Source: an uncultured Lewinella sp. (GTDB lineage Bacteria > Bacteroidota > Bacteroidia > Chitinophagales > Saprospiraceae). Taken from it: a DNA stretch of 54,848 nucleotides. Where the stretch lies: contig CAJXOS010000025.1 of assembly GCA_913057725.1 (NCBI GenBank), positions 1 to 54,848 of the forward strand, given 5' to 3'. The position numbers were made by a program, and so were the translations under genes. The first letter of the stretch is position 1; the number at the start of each line of letters is the position of its first letter. The notes under the pieces were generated by a model. It searched no databases. It saw only the letters and a program-made list of their open reading frames with translations, and was not told the DNA's origin. Positions 7,291 through 16,475 of this stretch are shown here, piece after piece.

Positions 7291-9921
7291 CTATTTCCAC
7301 TCTACGCGAAAAATGAAATTAGGAACAAAACCAACGTTCTCACTTTCCTCAAAATTGATACGTCGGGGCATATTCGGAGGGTTTTCAACGTAATATTCCC
7401 GAGAATAAACATTCCGCTGATCGTACATATTGATCAATGCAATACCGATCGCACCAGACCAATCTGATTGTTTTTTCGGACGAAGACGATAGAAGATTGA
7501 GGCATCCATCTGGTGCATGCCGTCAAGTCGTTGTCCATTGTAAGCAGAATAGATAGGATCAACAATATTCAGCTCTCCATTATCATTGGGGCGCAAACGG
7601 AAATCACGCATGAGAGAATAGGGCAGTCCTGAGCTCCACTGCCAACCTAGGGAAAAGGTCCAATCGTTTCTTTGCCATACGTTAGCCCATTTGAATTGGT
7701 GCCGTTGATCAAAAGACGCATTGAAGTTCGTGTCAAAAAAGCTGTCGAATTTATAGTTCACTTCACTTAAGGAATAACTCAACCATGTACTGAAGCCACC
7801 CCAACGTTTTTTTACCAATATATCGAGACCTGCCACTTGTGCTTCGCCCAAATTGAAGCCCTGTTGAGGACCAGGAACGAGGCCTATGCTAAGCGCCGTA
7901 AGGCCGCTACTACGCTTACTGTACACCTGAATATCGGCTAACCATCCGTCTTGTTGATATATGAAGCCAGCCTGAACTTGTGTAGAAGATAAAACAGACA
8001 CCTTTCGTTCATCTGCCAAAACCCATATTGGACTACTAATTCCAAAATTCGCGCCCTTGAATTCTACCAACTGACTTAAGAACTGGTGATATCTTCCAGC
8101 AACTATTTGCATCCGCCAAGCCTCGTTGATCTGATGCCAAAATTGGAACCTTGGTTCCCAATAAACTTGCCCATCACCGGAATAGTAATTTGCTCTTACC
8201 CCCGCATGAACACCTGTGCGCTTGTGTCGGGCCGTGCTATACGAACCTAGTAATGTGTGCAGATTTGTACTCAAACCACCACTTTGATTGGCCACATCCA
8301 CTTCTTCATCACGCTCCAGAATCAAGAAGCCATTTTCGTAGTTGGTAAGCTGATAACCAAAGCGAAATCGTCCTTGGTTACGGGCTTCATAAAGGGCTGT
8401 AGCTCGCACCTGTCTTTCTGAAATTTCGTTGTCTCGGCGTCCACCGCCATCCCGTCGTTCAGCATCCCAGAAATCTACAACGAAGGAATAGTCATAGTCA
8501 AAACTAGTAGCCGTCGCTAATAGCTTCGTACTCCACTGAGCATTCCATTTTCTTCTCCAGGCTACTTTGCCGCCAGTATGTTGCAAGTCTAAATCATCAA
8601 GATGAGCCTGCTCTCGCATAGCATCTTCGACTACATTCTTGAATTGGTTTTCGGCAAATATTCCAGCGATATGGATCTGATCCTTATCCGAAGGAGCAAG
8701 ACTATACTTCAATTGGGTATCCCAAAAGTTGAAGTCGTCAGTTACCGTTACGCCCGTAGGCAAGCTATTGGGCGTAAAATTGCCCTGCAAGATTTGTTGC
8801 TGATTGCGAAAGCGAAGCTGTGAGAAAAATGGTGCCTGACCAATATCCGTCAATGCCCTTCTAAGGGAAATGCGGCCACCATGCCGTTGGTTATCACTGA
8901 CCACTTTGGCCTGACCAAAAGCAGTATATAAGTTACTCCCAAATCCGCCTGATAATCCCGGTTCTCCTAAGGCATTTGTTTTCATGTCAATTATCCCGGC
9001 AATACGGCCGCCATAATCAGCATCAAAACCACCTCGGAATACATTAATGTTGTCAACAACGAAAGGGTTGAAAGCCGAAATACTTCCAAAATAGTGCGCT
9101 GTATGATAGATGGGAATGTCTTCCCACATCACCAGGTTTTGATCAGGCGTACTACCTCGGACATGGATATTTGCTACTGAGCCATCCGGGCTTGAAACGC
9201 CCGGCAAAAATTGAAGGCTCTGCAATACATCGGGTTCCACCTGGCCAGGTAAGGCAGGCAGCGCTTCGGGCTGCACACTAGTACCGAAGCCCTGATTGGC
9301 TAGATCAATTCCTTGAGTTAAGTAGTCTGTAACTACAACTAGGTTCTCACCGTACACCAAAAACGGCAAGGTAATTTTTGGACAATTTGCTTGCAAATAA
9401 TCCCCAACTGCAATTCGCTGTTCTTGATAACCAACATAGCTGACCACCAAAGTATCATCTAACCCTGCTGCTGCGCTAAAGGCAAAAAAACCTTTCTCAT
9501 CGGTGCCGCTACCCTGCTGTGACCTTAGCAAATATGCATTAGCGAACCCCAATGGGGTATTGCTTAAACTATCAACAACTTGGCCACAGAAGTAATGGAC
9601 AGGTTCAGCTACTGTTACCTCTTCTTTCGGGTAGATCGTAACATACCGGCCTTCAATAAGATCATATGTCAAGGGAGCATTGGACAATAGTTGCTGGAGC
9701 AACTCATTTAGATCATCCGTTTGCATTTTCAGGGTGACCCGTTCTCTTTGCAGCACCGACTCTTCATAGGAAAAGGACAAACCGTATTGGTTTTCAAGTT
9801 GCTGGACTGCTGCTTTCAGGCTAAGGTTCTCAAAATCGACAGTGTACGCTTGCCCAAGCAACGATGCGCTGCTGAACAAAAGCCCACAAACAACCAATAC
9901 TACCCTAGCCCTTCCAATCAT
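7291..9921 (-). CDS. TonB-dependent receptor with STN signalling domain
   Basis: This 876-residue outer-membrane receptor has a signal peptide (cut after about residue 24, ...SASLLGQ), an STN domain (about 27-95) that contacts an anti-sigma factor, a carboxypeptidase-like regulatory domain (about 110-195), a plug (about 215-320, with NIHVRGS, FRGGFDADYGGR) and a C-terminal 22-strand-type barrel. The STN domain together with the adjoining FecR and ECF sigma genes identifies it as a transducer: ligand binding outside should release the sigma factor. The ligand is unknown; an iron chelate or haem would be natural, and no TonB-box residue pattern discriminates. It starts 3 bases after the FecR stop. 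Confidence 0.93.
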   Translation of the reverse strand: MIGRARVVLVVCGLLFSSASLLGQAYTVDFENLSLKAAVQQLENQYGLSFSYEESVLQRERVTLKMQTDDLNELLQQLLSNAPLTYDLIEGRYVTIYPKEEVTVAEPVHYFCGQVVDSLSNTPLGFANAYLLRSQQGSGTDEKGFFAFSAAAGLDDTLVVSYVGYQEQRIAVGDYLQANCPKITLPFLVYGENLVVVTDYLTQGIDLANQGFGTSVQPEALPALPGQVEPDVLQSLQFLPGVSSPDGSVANIHVRGSTPDQNLVMWEDIPIYHTAHYFGSISAFNPFVVDNINVFRGGFDADYGGRIAGIIDMKTNALGEPGLSGGFGSNLYTAFGQAKVVSDNQRHGGRISLRRALTDIGQAPFFSQLRFRNQQQILQGNFTPNSLPTGVTVTDDFNFWDTQLKYSLAPSDKDQIHIAGIFAENQFKNVVEDAMREQAHLDDLDLQHTGGKVAWRRKWNAQWSTKLLATATSFDYDYSFVVDFWDAERRDGGGRRDNEISERQVRATALYEARNQGRFRFGYQLTNYENGFLILERDEEVDVANQSGGLSTNLHTLLGSYSTARHKRTGVHAGVRANYYSGDGQVYWEPRFQFWHQINEAWRMQIVAGRYHQFLSQLVEFKGANFGISSPIWVLADERKVSVLSSTQVQAGFIYQQDGWLADIQVYSKRSSGLTALSIGLVPGPQQGFNLGEAQVAGLDILVKKRWGGFSTWLSYSLSEVNYKFDSFFDTNFNASFDQRHQFKWANVWQRNDWTFSLGWQWSSGLPYSLMRDFRLRPNDNGELNIVDPIYSAYNGQRLDGMHQMDASIFYRLRPKKQSDWSGAIGIALINMYDQRNVYSREYYVENPPNMPRRINFEESENVGFVPNFIFRVEWK

Positions 9922-9924
9922 TGT

Positions 9925-10854
9925 TTACTCTGCTTCCTGAAAAAGATTTACTTGCGTTGGCGATTTAATTTCATAGCGGATACGTAAAGATGTAAATACG
10001 AGTTGCAATGCCACGTCTAAATTATCGTTCGGAAATTCTGTGGACAGTACCCGAGTAGTATCTACATTATTCGTTTTAAATGTAACACCAAATTGCCGTT
10101 CCATCTCTTGCAAGACCCGACTAAGCTGTACTTGTTCTAAGCTGGTCCGCATACTATCCAAGAGGTGCTCTTCTCTTTGGTCTTGAGAAACTTCCCAACG
10201 AAGAGCTGTTCCATCCGCATTTAATCGTATCGCTTGTCCTGCATCAATGATAGTCTCGACATTTGCTTGTGTTCCTACCACCGCCACGCGGCCGGTATAA
10301 CAGCTCACTTCCAAATCACCATTGCGACTTCGAACATTAAACTGAGTACCTAAGACCTCCACGGCACCGGTTGTCGTTTGCACTAAGAAAGAGCTTCCGT
10401 GCGCCACGTCAAAGTAAGCCTCACCTTCCAACTCCAGCACTCGATTCTCTGTCCAATCTTTCACATGATACGCCAATTGGCTTTCGGCATTAAGTATCAC
10501 TTGTGACTCATCTGGTAGTTGCACTTCCAGGTGCTCTTTAGGTAAAGTTGCAAATTGACGGATAGATGATGGTTGTAGCAAAAACACCCACGCTAGTAGT
10601 AGTAAGCCCACGGCTGCCGCTGCGTAAAGCATTAGGCGACGCCCGCCTAAGCGTACTCTACGAGCCTGCTGCTTTGGCGCACTCAGAATAGCTTTTAGCA
10701 TTTCTTCTTCTCGTAGAGCTGGCGCTTCCAAATGCGCTAAGCTACGACGAAGCCGTTCCAAAGAGGCATACTCAGGTCTTTGACGGAACTCTTTGAGCTC
10801 GTCCTCAGACAATTCATCATTTACCCATTTGTGTAAGCGTTCATCATTCTTCAT
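9925..10854 (-). CDS. FecR-family anti-sigma factor
   Basis: This 309-residue inner-membrane protein relays the receptor signal. The cytoplasmic N-terminus (1-73, with a HKWVNDELSEDEL helix) would bind the sigma factor. One membrane helix lies at about 74-93 (LMLYAAAAVGLLLLAWVFLL). A periplasmic FecR domain follows (about 105-205, with ELEGEAYFDVAH and VLGTQFNVRS motifs), then a C-terminal DUF4974/STN-like domain (about 238-305, with LSRVLQEMERQFGV). It sits between the ECF sigma factor (97 bases upstream) and the TonB receptor (3 bases downstream), the standard order in Bacteroidota. Confidence 0.95.
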   Translation of the reverse strand: MKNDERLHKWVNDELSEDELKEFRQRPEYASLERLRRSLAHLEAPALREEEMLKAILSAPKQQARRVRLGGRRLMLYAAAAVGLLLLAWVFLLQPSSIRQFATLPKEHLEVQLPDESQVILNAESQLAYHVKDWTENRVLELEGEAYFDVAHGSSFLVQTTTGAVEVLGTQFNVRSRNGDLEVSCYTGRVAVVGTQANVETIIDAGQAIRLNADGTALRWEVSQDQREEHLLDSMRTSLEQVQLSRVLQEMERQFGVTFKTNNVDTTRVLSTEFPNDNLDVALQLVFTSLRIRYEIKSPTQVNLFQEAE

Positions 10855-10883
10855 GATTTTATTTTCGGTTCGGTGATAACTAC

Positions 10884-10904
10884 GATGCGCAGTTTTAGCG
10901 CATC
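10884..10904. repeat. Inverted repeat between sigma and fecR genes
   Basis: GATGCGC (10884-10890) and GCGCATC (10898-10904) form a 7-base-pair hairpin with a 7-base loop in the gap between the ECF sigma gene and fecR. It lacks a T tract, so it is not an obvious terminator. It could be an attenuating or processing hairpin in the mRNA. Confidence 0.4.
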
Positions 10905-10951
10905 TGCTTACTATAAAGACCGCCCAACACGACGATCTCCTACCTAGGGCA

Positions 10952-11461
10952 TTATTTTATCTTATCGGTCACCTTTCTTAGCGTATCCAAGGCATTATAA
11001 ATACGCTTTTCTACCGCTTGCCTACTGATATCCAGTGCTTCGGCAATTTCTCGATAAGTCATCTTGTCAATTCTACTCATCAGAAAAACGACGCGTTGTT
11101 TTTCAGGAAGGTTGGCAATCGCCTGCTGTAAACGTTCTGCTAGCTCTTTTTCCTCGAGAAGAAATTGTGGGTCATGCTCGTGCTCTTCTTCACGAATACT
11201 TTGCCGATGCTGCAAAACCACCTTTTGGTGCTGGTGTCGGTTGCGGAGTAGGTTCTTAGCAATCGTAAAGACATAACCTTGGGCCGTATTGAAAAGAACA
11301 GACTGGCAATTTTTCCACAGCCGTGTAAAAGCCTCTTGCGTCAAATCATGAGCCAATGCATCATCTCCAGTTTGATAGAAAAGATAGTGGTGCAGTGTCT
11401 TCGCATAGGAGCGAAAAACGCTAGTAAATACCTTTTCCTCACATAGAGATTGTTCGCTCAC
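10952..11461 (-). CDS. ECF RNA polymerase sigma factor (FecI-like)
   Basis: This is a sigma-70 family ECF factor. Region 2 includes DLTQEAFTRLWKN and region 4 includes LPEKQRVVFLMSRIDKMTYREIAEALDISRQAVEKRI. No ATG start gives a normal length: the first ATGs of the frame (11626, 11614, 11596) would add about 45-55 residues and overlap the divergent peroxidase gene. I therefore prefer GTG at 11461 (VSEQSLCEEKVF...), giving 169 residues, the usual ECF size. It is followed by fecR and the TonB receptor on the same strand, forming the cell-surface signalling unit. The start is the uncertain part; the identity is not. Confidence 0.88.
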   Translation of the reverse strand: MSEQSLCEEKVFTSVFRSYAKTLHHYLFYQTGDDALAHDLTQEAFTRLWKNCQSVLFNTAQGYVFTIAKNLLRNRHQHQKVVLQHRQSIREEEHEHDPQFLLEEKELAERLQQAIANLPEKQRVVFLMSRIDKMTYREIAEALDISRQAVEKRIYNALDTLRKVTDKIK

Positions 11462-11583
11462 GGAGATTTTTTTAAAAAAATGAGAATTCGAGGTAGGTGT
11501 TCTAGGATCCTCTTGGTCTTTACGATTGAAAGCCAAGATAGGAACATCGAAGATAGGCGTAAAAACAAAAACCACCGGATAGA

Positions 11584-13173
11584 ATGAAACAAACATTACT
11601 CTATAGCCTTGCATTGGTATTAGCACTCGTTGGTCTGAACGGCACGATAGACCTCAACGAACTATTTAACTATTCGGATCAAGACATTCCACTCTATGTA
11701 GACAGAGACAACACTCCAATGGCCAATCCGATTTCGGATGCCGGTGCTACGTTGGGCCGTGTACTATTTTACGACGTTAATCTATCCGCTAATAACGCAG
11801 TGGCTTGCGCGCACTGTCATAAGCAAGAATTTGCCTTTGGCGACGACCGTCAATTGAGTGTAGGCCTAAACGGTGGGTTAACTGGGCGCCACTCTATGCG
11901 GCTAATCAACGCTCGCTTTGCTGATGAGAATCGTTTCTTTTGGGATGAGCGAGCAGTGTCTCTGGAAGACCAATCGACTCGTCCAATTCAAGACCACGTG
12001 GAAATGGGGTTCAGCGGCACCGAAGGTGATCCTGGAATTGATTCCTTAATTACCAAGTTAAGTGACATCTCTTACTACCAGGAGCTATTCACTTTTGTCT
12101 ATGGATCGCCAGAAATAACGGAGTTAAAAATGCAATTGGCATTGGCGCAATTCATTCGCAGTATTCAATCTTTCGACTCAAAATATGATGCAGGCTTAGC
12201 CGCAACTCAGGGTAATCCCAATCAACCGTTTCCCAACTTTACGCCCCTTGAGAACCAGGGTAAGATGTTATTCCAGACTCCTCCTGGAACTGGTGGTGCC
12301 GGCTGTGCTGGCTGCCACCGTCCCCCTACTTTTGATATAGACCCAAATACAATGAACAACGGTGTGATCGGAGTAGCAGGTGATCCCACTGCTACCGATC
12401 TCACCAACACTCGGGCACCTTCTCTTCGTGATTTATTGAACCCTGCAGGAGTACCGAATGGACCATTTATGCACGATGGAAGTATGCCTGATCTAATGAC
12501 GGTGATCAATCATTACGATAACATTAATTTCAACCCAGCTATTAACCCAAACTTAGACCCACGCCTGATAGGAGGGCCAGGAGGGCAGGGACAGAACCTA
12601 GGGCTGACTCAAACAGAAAAGAACGCCTTAGTTGCCTTCCTGGCTACTCTGTCGGGAGTGAATGTGTACACCGACGCTCGTTGGTCTAACCCTTTTGCTC
12701 CAGATGGAGAGCTTGAAATCATCCCTTATTGCGGTGCCCCTATTGAAACTACCGTTGAACTCACCATTTGTGATGGCGAGGAGTATGACGGTTACATGCA
12801 AAGCGGCACCTACACCGATACCTATGAAGCTAGTAATGGTTGTGATTCTGTACGTCAACTACTACTAACTGTCTTACCTGAAGACCATCCAGACTGTGTA
12901 ACTACAAGTACAGACAATATCCTTGAAGATGTAGAGCCACTGCTCTACCCCAACCCATTCCGTAACAATCTCACAGTAGAGTATACCGGCCAGCAGATGG
13001 AGTTCATTCACCTATACGATATGCGTGGACGCCCCGTCGTGCAACAACCTGCGCGATACGGTAGCACGCTAAATCGAGTAGAGGCTAGCCATCTTCCTTC
13101 TGGCTTGTACATACTTCGAGGCTTTACAGCAAATGGCCAAGAACTATTCACCCAAAAGGTGATCAAAGAGTAA
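11584..13173 (+). CDS. Secreted di-heme cytochrome c peroxidase (CCP/MauG family) with T9SS sorting domain
   Basis: This 529-residue protein has a signal peptide (1-20) and two c-type haem motifs: CAHCH at 75-79 and CAGCH at 241-245, the spacing of the di-haem peroxidase/MauG family. Family motifs RHSMRLINA, FFWDERA and FMHDGSM also appear. After about residue 355 an insert (TICDGEEYDGYMQSGTY, NGCDSV) resembles the linkers of Saprospiria secreted proteins. The last ~75 residues form a type A T9SS sorting domain (LYPNPFRNNLTVEY ... GLYILRG). It should reduce peroxide, or oxidise a substrate, outside the cell or at its surface. It is divergent from the ECF sigma/FecR/receptor unit. Confidence 0.93.
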   Translation: MKQTLLYSLALVLALVGLNGTIDLNELFNYSDQDIPLYVDRDNTPMANPISDAGATLGRVLFYDVNLSANNAVACAHCHKQEFAFGDDRQLSVGLNGGLTGRHSMRLINARFADENRFFWDERAVSLEDQSTRPIQDHVEMGFSGTEGDPGIDSLITKLSDISYYQELFTFVYGSPEITELKMQLALAQFIRSIQSFDSKYDAGLAATQGNPNQPFPNFTPLENQGKMLFQTPPGTGGAGCAGCHRPPTFDIDPNTMNNGVIGVAGDPTATDLTNTRAPSLRDLLNPAGVPNGPFMHDGSMPDLMTVINHYDNINFNPAINPNLDPRLIGGPGGQGQNLGLTQTEKNALVAFLATLSGVNVYTDARWSNPFAPDGELEIIPYCGAPIETTVELTICDGEEYDGYMQSGTYTDTYEASNGCDSVRQLLLTVLPEDHPDCVTTSTDNILEDVEPLLYPNPFRNNLTVEYTGQQMEFIHLYDMRGRPVVQQPARYGSTLNRVEASHLPSGLYILRGFTANGQELFTQKVIKE

Positions 13174-13679
13174 TGGAGTATAATAGGGTTTTAGACTAGG
13201 ACACAGGGGTGTCCTCTTTATCGCGCCTGGGGTTAGCCTCAGGCGCTTTTTTGTTGGACAGATTTAAAATATTTTATTTTTTTTATTTAATTTGTTTTTC
13301 TTATTTTTGGTTTGAGCGTAAAGAAAACCTCTCAATCATAGATAACTCCCTCGCAGTGTTCCGTCCAGAACACCTCAGGCTAGAGCTCAGCATGCGAATC
13401 GATCAGCGTTAATTCCCTTGGTTTTTGCTCGTTATAGAGTTTTGTTGGCCTAAGTGATGAATTGTCATTGCTTAGGATGTGAACTCCATGCTGCTAATCA
13501 CGGGAGTGATTGGTGGTCATGTCTGGACTAGGAGAGGGTGGGCCCGCCGCAGGCGGTATACCCCAAAGCCTCCCTCCCTCCTAACCATCCTCTTCCACAA
13601 TTCAATCCTCCTCTTCCCCTCAACATTTCCTACTTTAGCACAAGCGATTTTAGCTGCCCACCGATCAAATCTAGCAGAC
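13174..13679. other. 506-base gene-free region
   Basis: It holds two hairpins after the peroxidase gene (entered separately), then a very AT-rich tract (about 13260-13317) that contains an exact TAnnTTTG element (TATTTTTG near 13301) without a well-spaced -33 partner, and a pyrimidine-rich stretch (about 13560-13640). The open frame of the hydratase gene extends back into it (to 13479) but has no coding character. Short frames such as 13209-13412 are not convincing. Confidence 0.5.
13198..13252 (+). terminator. Tandem hairpins ending the peroxidase transcript
   Basis: A first 7-base-pair hairpin (AGGACAC 13198-13204 with GTGTCCT 13209-13215) is followed by a second 10-base-pair one with one G-T pair (13223-13232 with 13237-13246) that runs into a T tract. 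The second is a typical intrinsic terminator. Confidence 0.8.
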
Positions 13680-14165
13680 ATGTCTTCAGATCATTCCCAA
13701 GCGCCCTACTCTACCACCGTACCAACTCTTCAGGATCTAGCTCCTTATCTCGATAAAGAATTGGGCATCAGTCCTTGGGTTACCATTGACCAGGAACGAA
13801 TCAACACCTTTGCGCAGGTCACCGAGGATCATCAGTGGATACACACTGAGCCTGAAAAAGCAGCACAACTTTCACCTTTTGGAGGCACAATTGCTCATGG
13901 ATTCTTGGTGCTCTCTTTAGCCTCTAAATTTGTCTATGACACCTATCAGATTGGCAGTGTCAAGATGGGACTGAACTATGGGCTTGACCGGGTACGTTTT
14001 ATCAATCCAGTACGTGTAGATGCACAAGTCCGCGGGCGGGTAAGACTGATCGGAATGGAAGCTGTACCTAATGGAGCGAAACTAAAGCTGGAACTCACCT
14101 TTGAGATACATGGAGAGGAAAAACCCGCCTGTGTCGCAGAATTTATCGGAATGGTATTCGAATAG
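13680..14165 (+). CDS. MaoC-family (R)-specific enoyl-CoA hydratase
   Basis: This is a single hot-dog-fold hydratase of 161 residues from the ATG at 13680. The catalytic hydratase-2 motif is intact: Asp50 and His55 in EDHQWIH, then SPFGGTIAHGFLVLSL. The C-terminal segment (LNYGLDRVRFINPVRVDAQVRGRVRL) matches the family (NodN/MaoC-like). It should hydrate trans-2-enoyl-CoA or the reverse in fatty-acid metabolism. The open frame begins at 13479, but the 67 extra codons are unlike protein. It is convergent with the isochorismatase-like gene (1 base between stops). Confidence 0.9.
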   Translation: MSSDHSQAPYSTTVPTLQDLAPYLDKELGISPWVTIDQERINTFAQVTEDHQWIHTEPEKAAQLSPFGGTIAHGFLVLSLASKFVYDTYQIGSVKMGLNYGLDRVRFINPVRVDAQVRGRVRLIGMEAVPNGAKLKLELTFEIHGEEKPACVAEFIGMVFE

Positions 14166-14166
14166 G

Positions 14167-14712
14167 TTAGCCTAGCAATTCGGAAGTACTGATTACCCTC
14201 AAACTCCCCTTGGTGGGCAACATATTCTGCCAAATCCAATTGTAATGTTCAATGATTTTTTCTGCTGGCAGGTGCGCACGATCGGCAGTAGTGTGGGCAT
14301 CACTAATAGCTGTCAACTCATAATCCTTAGCCAAGGCAGATTGCACAGTGGCGGTGACACAGAAATCTGTAGCACAACCTGTAATCAGTAAGTGAGTGGA
14401 CCCCGTTTTCTTCAGTCGTTGCGCTAATGAAGATTGATAAAAACAATCATTTGCCGTTTTAGCTATCCTTAGATCTTCTTCTCTTACTGTTAACCCATCC
14501 AATATTTCCCAATCGAAAGAGCCCGGTAGAAAATCATTCTGCTGGCTACCATCATGTTGAATATAAAAAACAGGCCTCCCTGCAGTTCGCAAGCAAGCAG
14601 CAATAGTATTGATCCTGTCTACCACACCTTCTGTATCGTATCGTGGAGTTGCAGACGTAAAAGATCCTTTCTGCATATCAATTACCAGCAGAACAGCTTG
14701 TGCAAGTATCAT
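14167..14712 (-). CDS. Isochorismatase-family cysteine hydrolase
   Basis: This 181-residue protein has the family triad: Asp12 (VIDMQ), Lys85 (IAKTANDCF) and Cys118 (GCATDFCV), plus the TATVQSALAKDYELTAISDAHTT segment. Such enzymes hydrolyse amides (nicotinamide, N-carbamoylsarcosine and others) or isochorismate; the substrate cannot be named from sequence. Its ATG overlaps the stop of the upstream ABC1-kinase gene as ATGA, so translation is coupled. Confidence 0.9.
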   Translation of the reverse strand: MILAQAVLLVIDMQKGSFTSATPRYDTEGVVDRINTIAACLRTAGRPVFYIQHDGSQQNDFLPGSFDWEILDGLTVREEDLRIAKTANDCFYQSSLAQRLKKTGSTHLLITGCATDFCVTATVQSALAKDYELTAISDAHTTADRAHLPAEKIIEHYNWIWQNMLPTKGSLRVISTSELLG

Positions 14713-16388
14713 CGGCTATTGTTTCTGTATAGTTTGTTGCCAGCGCGGGTGCTCCTCCAAATAAAGAATAGCAATAAAGCAGAGGCTCCAGCTGCAATTT
14801 GAGCTATTAATACTTCCCCGTCTTGGTAGAATACATAAGTCAATGCACCAGTAGCAATTAGCAGCAAAGTAAGACTCAATTGTCGCAACCCAAGATATAT
14901 CAATCGACTTCCTTGTCGGGTATCCACAGAACCAATATCTAACTGTCCGCGACGGGTTTGCCTCAACACCCGCTGCAACTCACCTGGTAGCTGCAAAGTA
15001 TCAGCTACCGTATCCCGAAGGAGGCGAGTGACAAATGAAATCAAGTCTCCACGATCACCCAAAACAAACTTTTGAACATAGGGCCGCACTACATCCAGCG
15101 GATTCAGTTTTGGTGCCAAAGTTGTACTGATCCCCAGCAGCAACGTGGCCATCCGGTTCAGCAAAACGTATTCTTTGGGCACTTGTACGGTAGCGGTAAT
15201 GCCACTAATACCGATGTTACGAATCAACTCGAAGAGGCTATTATTGAAAGGGTCCACTTCTATTTCTTTGAAATTGAGTCCCTCCAACTTCATCTCTTGT
15301 TGAAGGAATGTCCGCAATGCATCGATCATCTGTTCGGCCATCAACTCGGCCTCCCGGCCTGGAGCCAAGAAACCCATTTTACGAGAGGCCTCTACCATAG
15401 CTCCAACATCATTTTTAACCGCAGCCTCAATGAGCTCTGATAAGCCTTCGCGCATAGCTGGCTGGAGACGAGCTACTGCCCCAAAATCAAGTAGGACCAG
15501 CGTGCCGTCCTCTTGCACTAATATGTTGCCCGGATGAGGATCGGCATGGTACAGCCCATCTCTAAACACCATTCTACTATACGCTTCTAAGAGGCACCGA
15601 GTTATCGCCTCTTGATCCAGCCCCCAGGCTTGTAACTGCTGCAGGTTACTAATCTTCACACCGGCCTTCCACGTGCTGGTTAGTACACGCTTGCTGCTAT
15701 ATTCAATATGCACATCCGGGACTACAATTCCTTCTTCATCCTTCAAATTAACAGCGATCTGTTGCATCGATTTTGCCTCCGCAGAAAAATCTAACTCCTC
15801 CTCAATCATTTGTCGGACCTGCGTGTACATGTGATCCATCCCTTTAATCTTGAACCACCAGCTAATTAATGATTGCATCAGTTGGATGATTCGCAGATCC
15901 AGCTGTGCTACAGCCTCAATATTTAGGTGTTGCACCTTTACTACTACTTCGGTTCCATCCGCGAGTGTGGCCCGGTGTACTTGCCCAATTGAAGCAGCCG
16001 CTAGGGGTTCCTTGTTAAATGAGGCAAATAATTCCTCTGGTTCTTTTCCCAATTCCGCTACAATCCGATGCCGCACCTGCTCATATGGCCGTGCAGGTAC
16101 CTGATCTTGCAAACTTTCCAATGGCTCTTGAAAAGCTTCCGGTAAAAAATTGGTAAGAATAGATAGCAATTGGCCTACCTTAATGAAAAGCCCTTGTAGC
16201 TTTAATATAGCTGCCTTGACGCGCTTGGCATTTCGCAAATGGAGCGCCATAATTCGCTGATCAAAGTAGGACTGGCCGAATAGCCGTTTGCAGAAGAACA
16301 ACCAGAGATAGCTAAAAGCAACTCGGAAGAAAACACCGTAAGCCTTGAGAATGCGCCTACGGGGAGAATGAAGCAGCGGATTTTTCAT
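14709..16388 (-). CDS. ABC1/UbiB (AarF) family atypical kinase
   Basis: This 559-residue protein is a UbiB/ADCK-type atypical kinase. The KxGQ motif is in FIKVGQLLS (about residue 69), the alanine-rich loop replaces the usual glycine loop in AAASIGQVHRA, and the ATP-binding Lys is in VVVKVQ. The catalytic loop DGLYHADPHPGNIL and the DFG-like LLDFGAVARL are all present. Two hydrophobic helices near the C-terminus (about 510-550) fit membrane association, as in the quinone-biosynthesis members. It may support menaquinone or lipid metabolism, which is inference. It overlaps the isochorismatase-like gene by 4 bases. Confidence 0.95.
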   Translation of the reverse strand: MKNPLLHSPRRRILKAYGVFFRVAFSYLWLFFCKRLFGQSYFDQRIMALHLRNAKRVKAAILKLQGLFIKVGQLLSILTNFLPEAFQEPLESLQDQVPARPYEQVRHRIVAELGKEPEELFASFNKEPLAAASIGQVHRATLADGTEVVVKVQHLNIEAVAQLDLRIIQLMQSLISWWFKIKGMDHMYTQVRQMIEEELDFSAEAKSMQQIAVNLKDEEGIVVPDVHIEYSSKRVLTSTWKAGVKISNLQQLQAWGLDQEAITRCLLEAYSRMVFRDGLYHADPHPGNILVQEDGTLVLLDFGAVARLQPAMREGLSELIEAAVKNDVGAMVEASRKMGFLAPGREAELMAEQMIDALRTFLQQEMKLEGLNFKEIEVDPFNNSLFELIRNIGISGITATVQVPKEYVLLNRMATLLLGISTTLAPKLNPLDVVRPYVQKFVLGDRGDLISFVTRLLRDTVADTLQLPGELQRVLRQTRRGQLDIGSVDTRQGSRLIYLGLRQLSLTLLLIATGALTYVFYQDGEVLIAQIAAGASALLLFFIWRSTRAGNKLYRNNSR

Positions 16389-16475
16389 AGCAAAAGAAAG
16401 GTCGGTATAATCTACCCAAGAATCAATATGCTTTTCAATATTTAGGAGTAGGTAGCAGTCACTAAACCCCTATTT

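Noticed and set aside
13209..13412. 67-residue plus-strand frame after the peroxidase gene
   Set aside because: It begins inside the terminator hairpins and runs through an AT-rich tract; no homology or start signal is seen.
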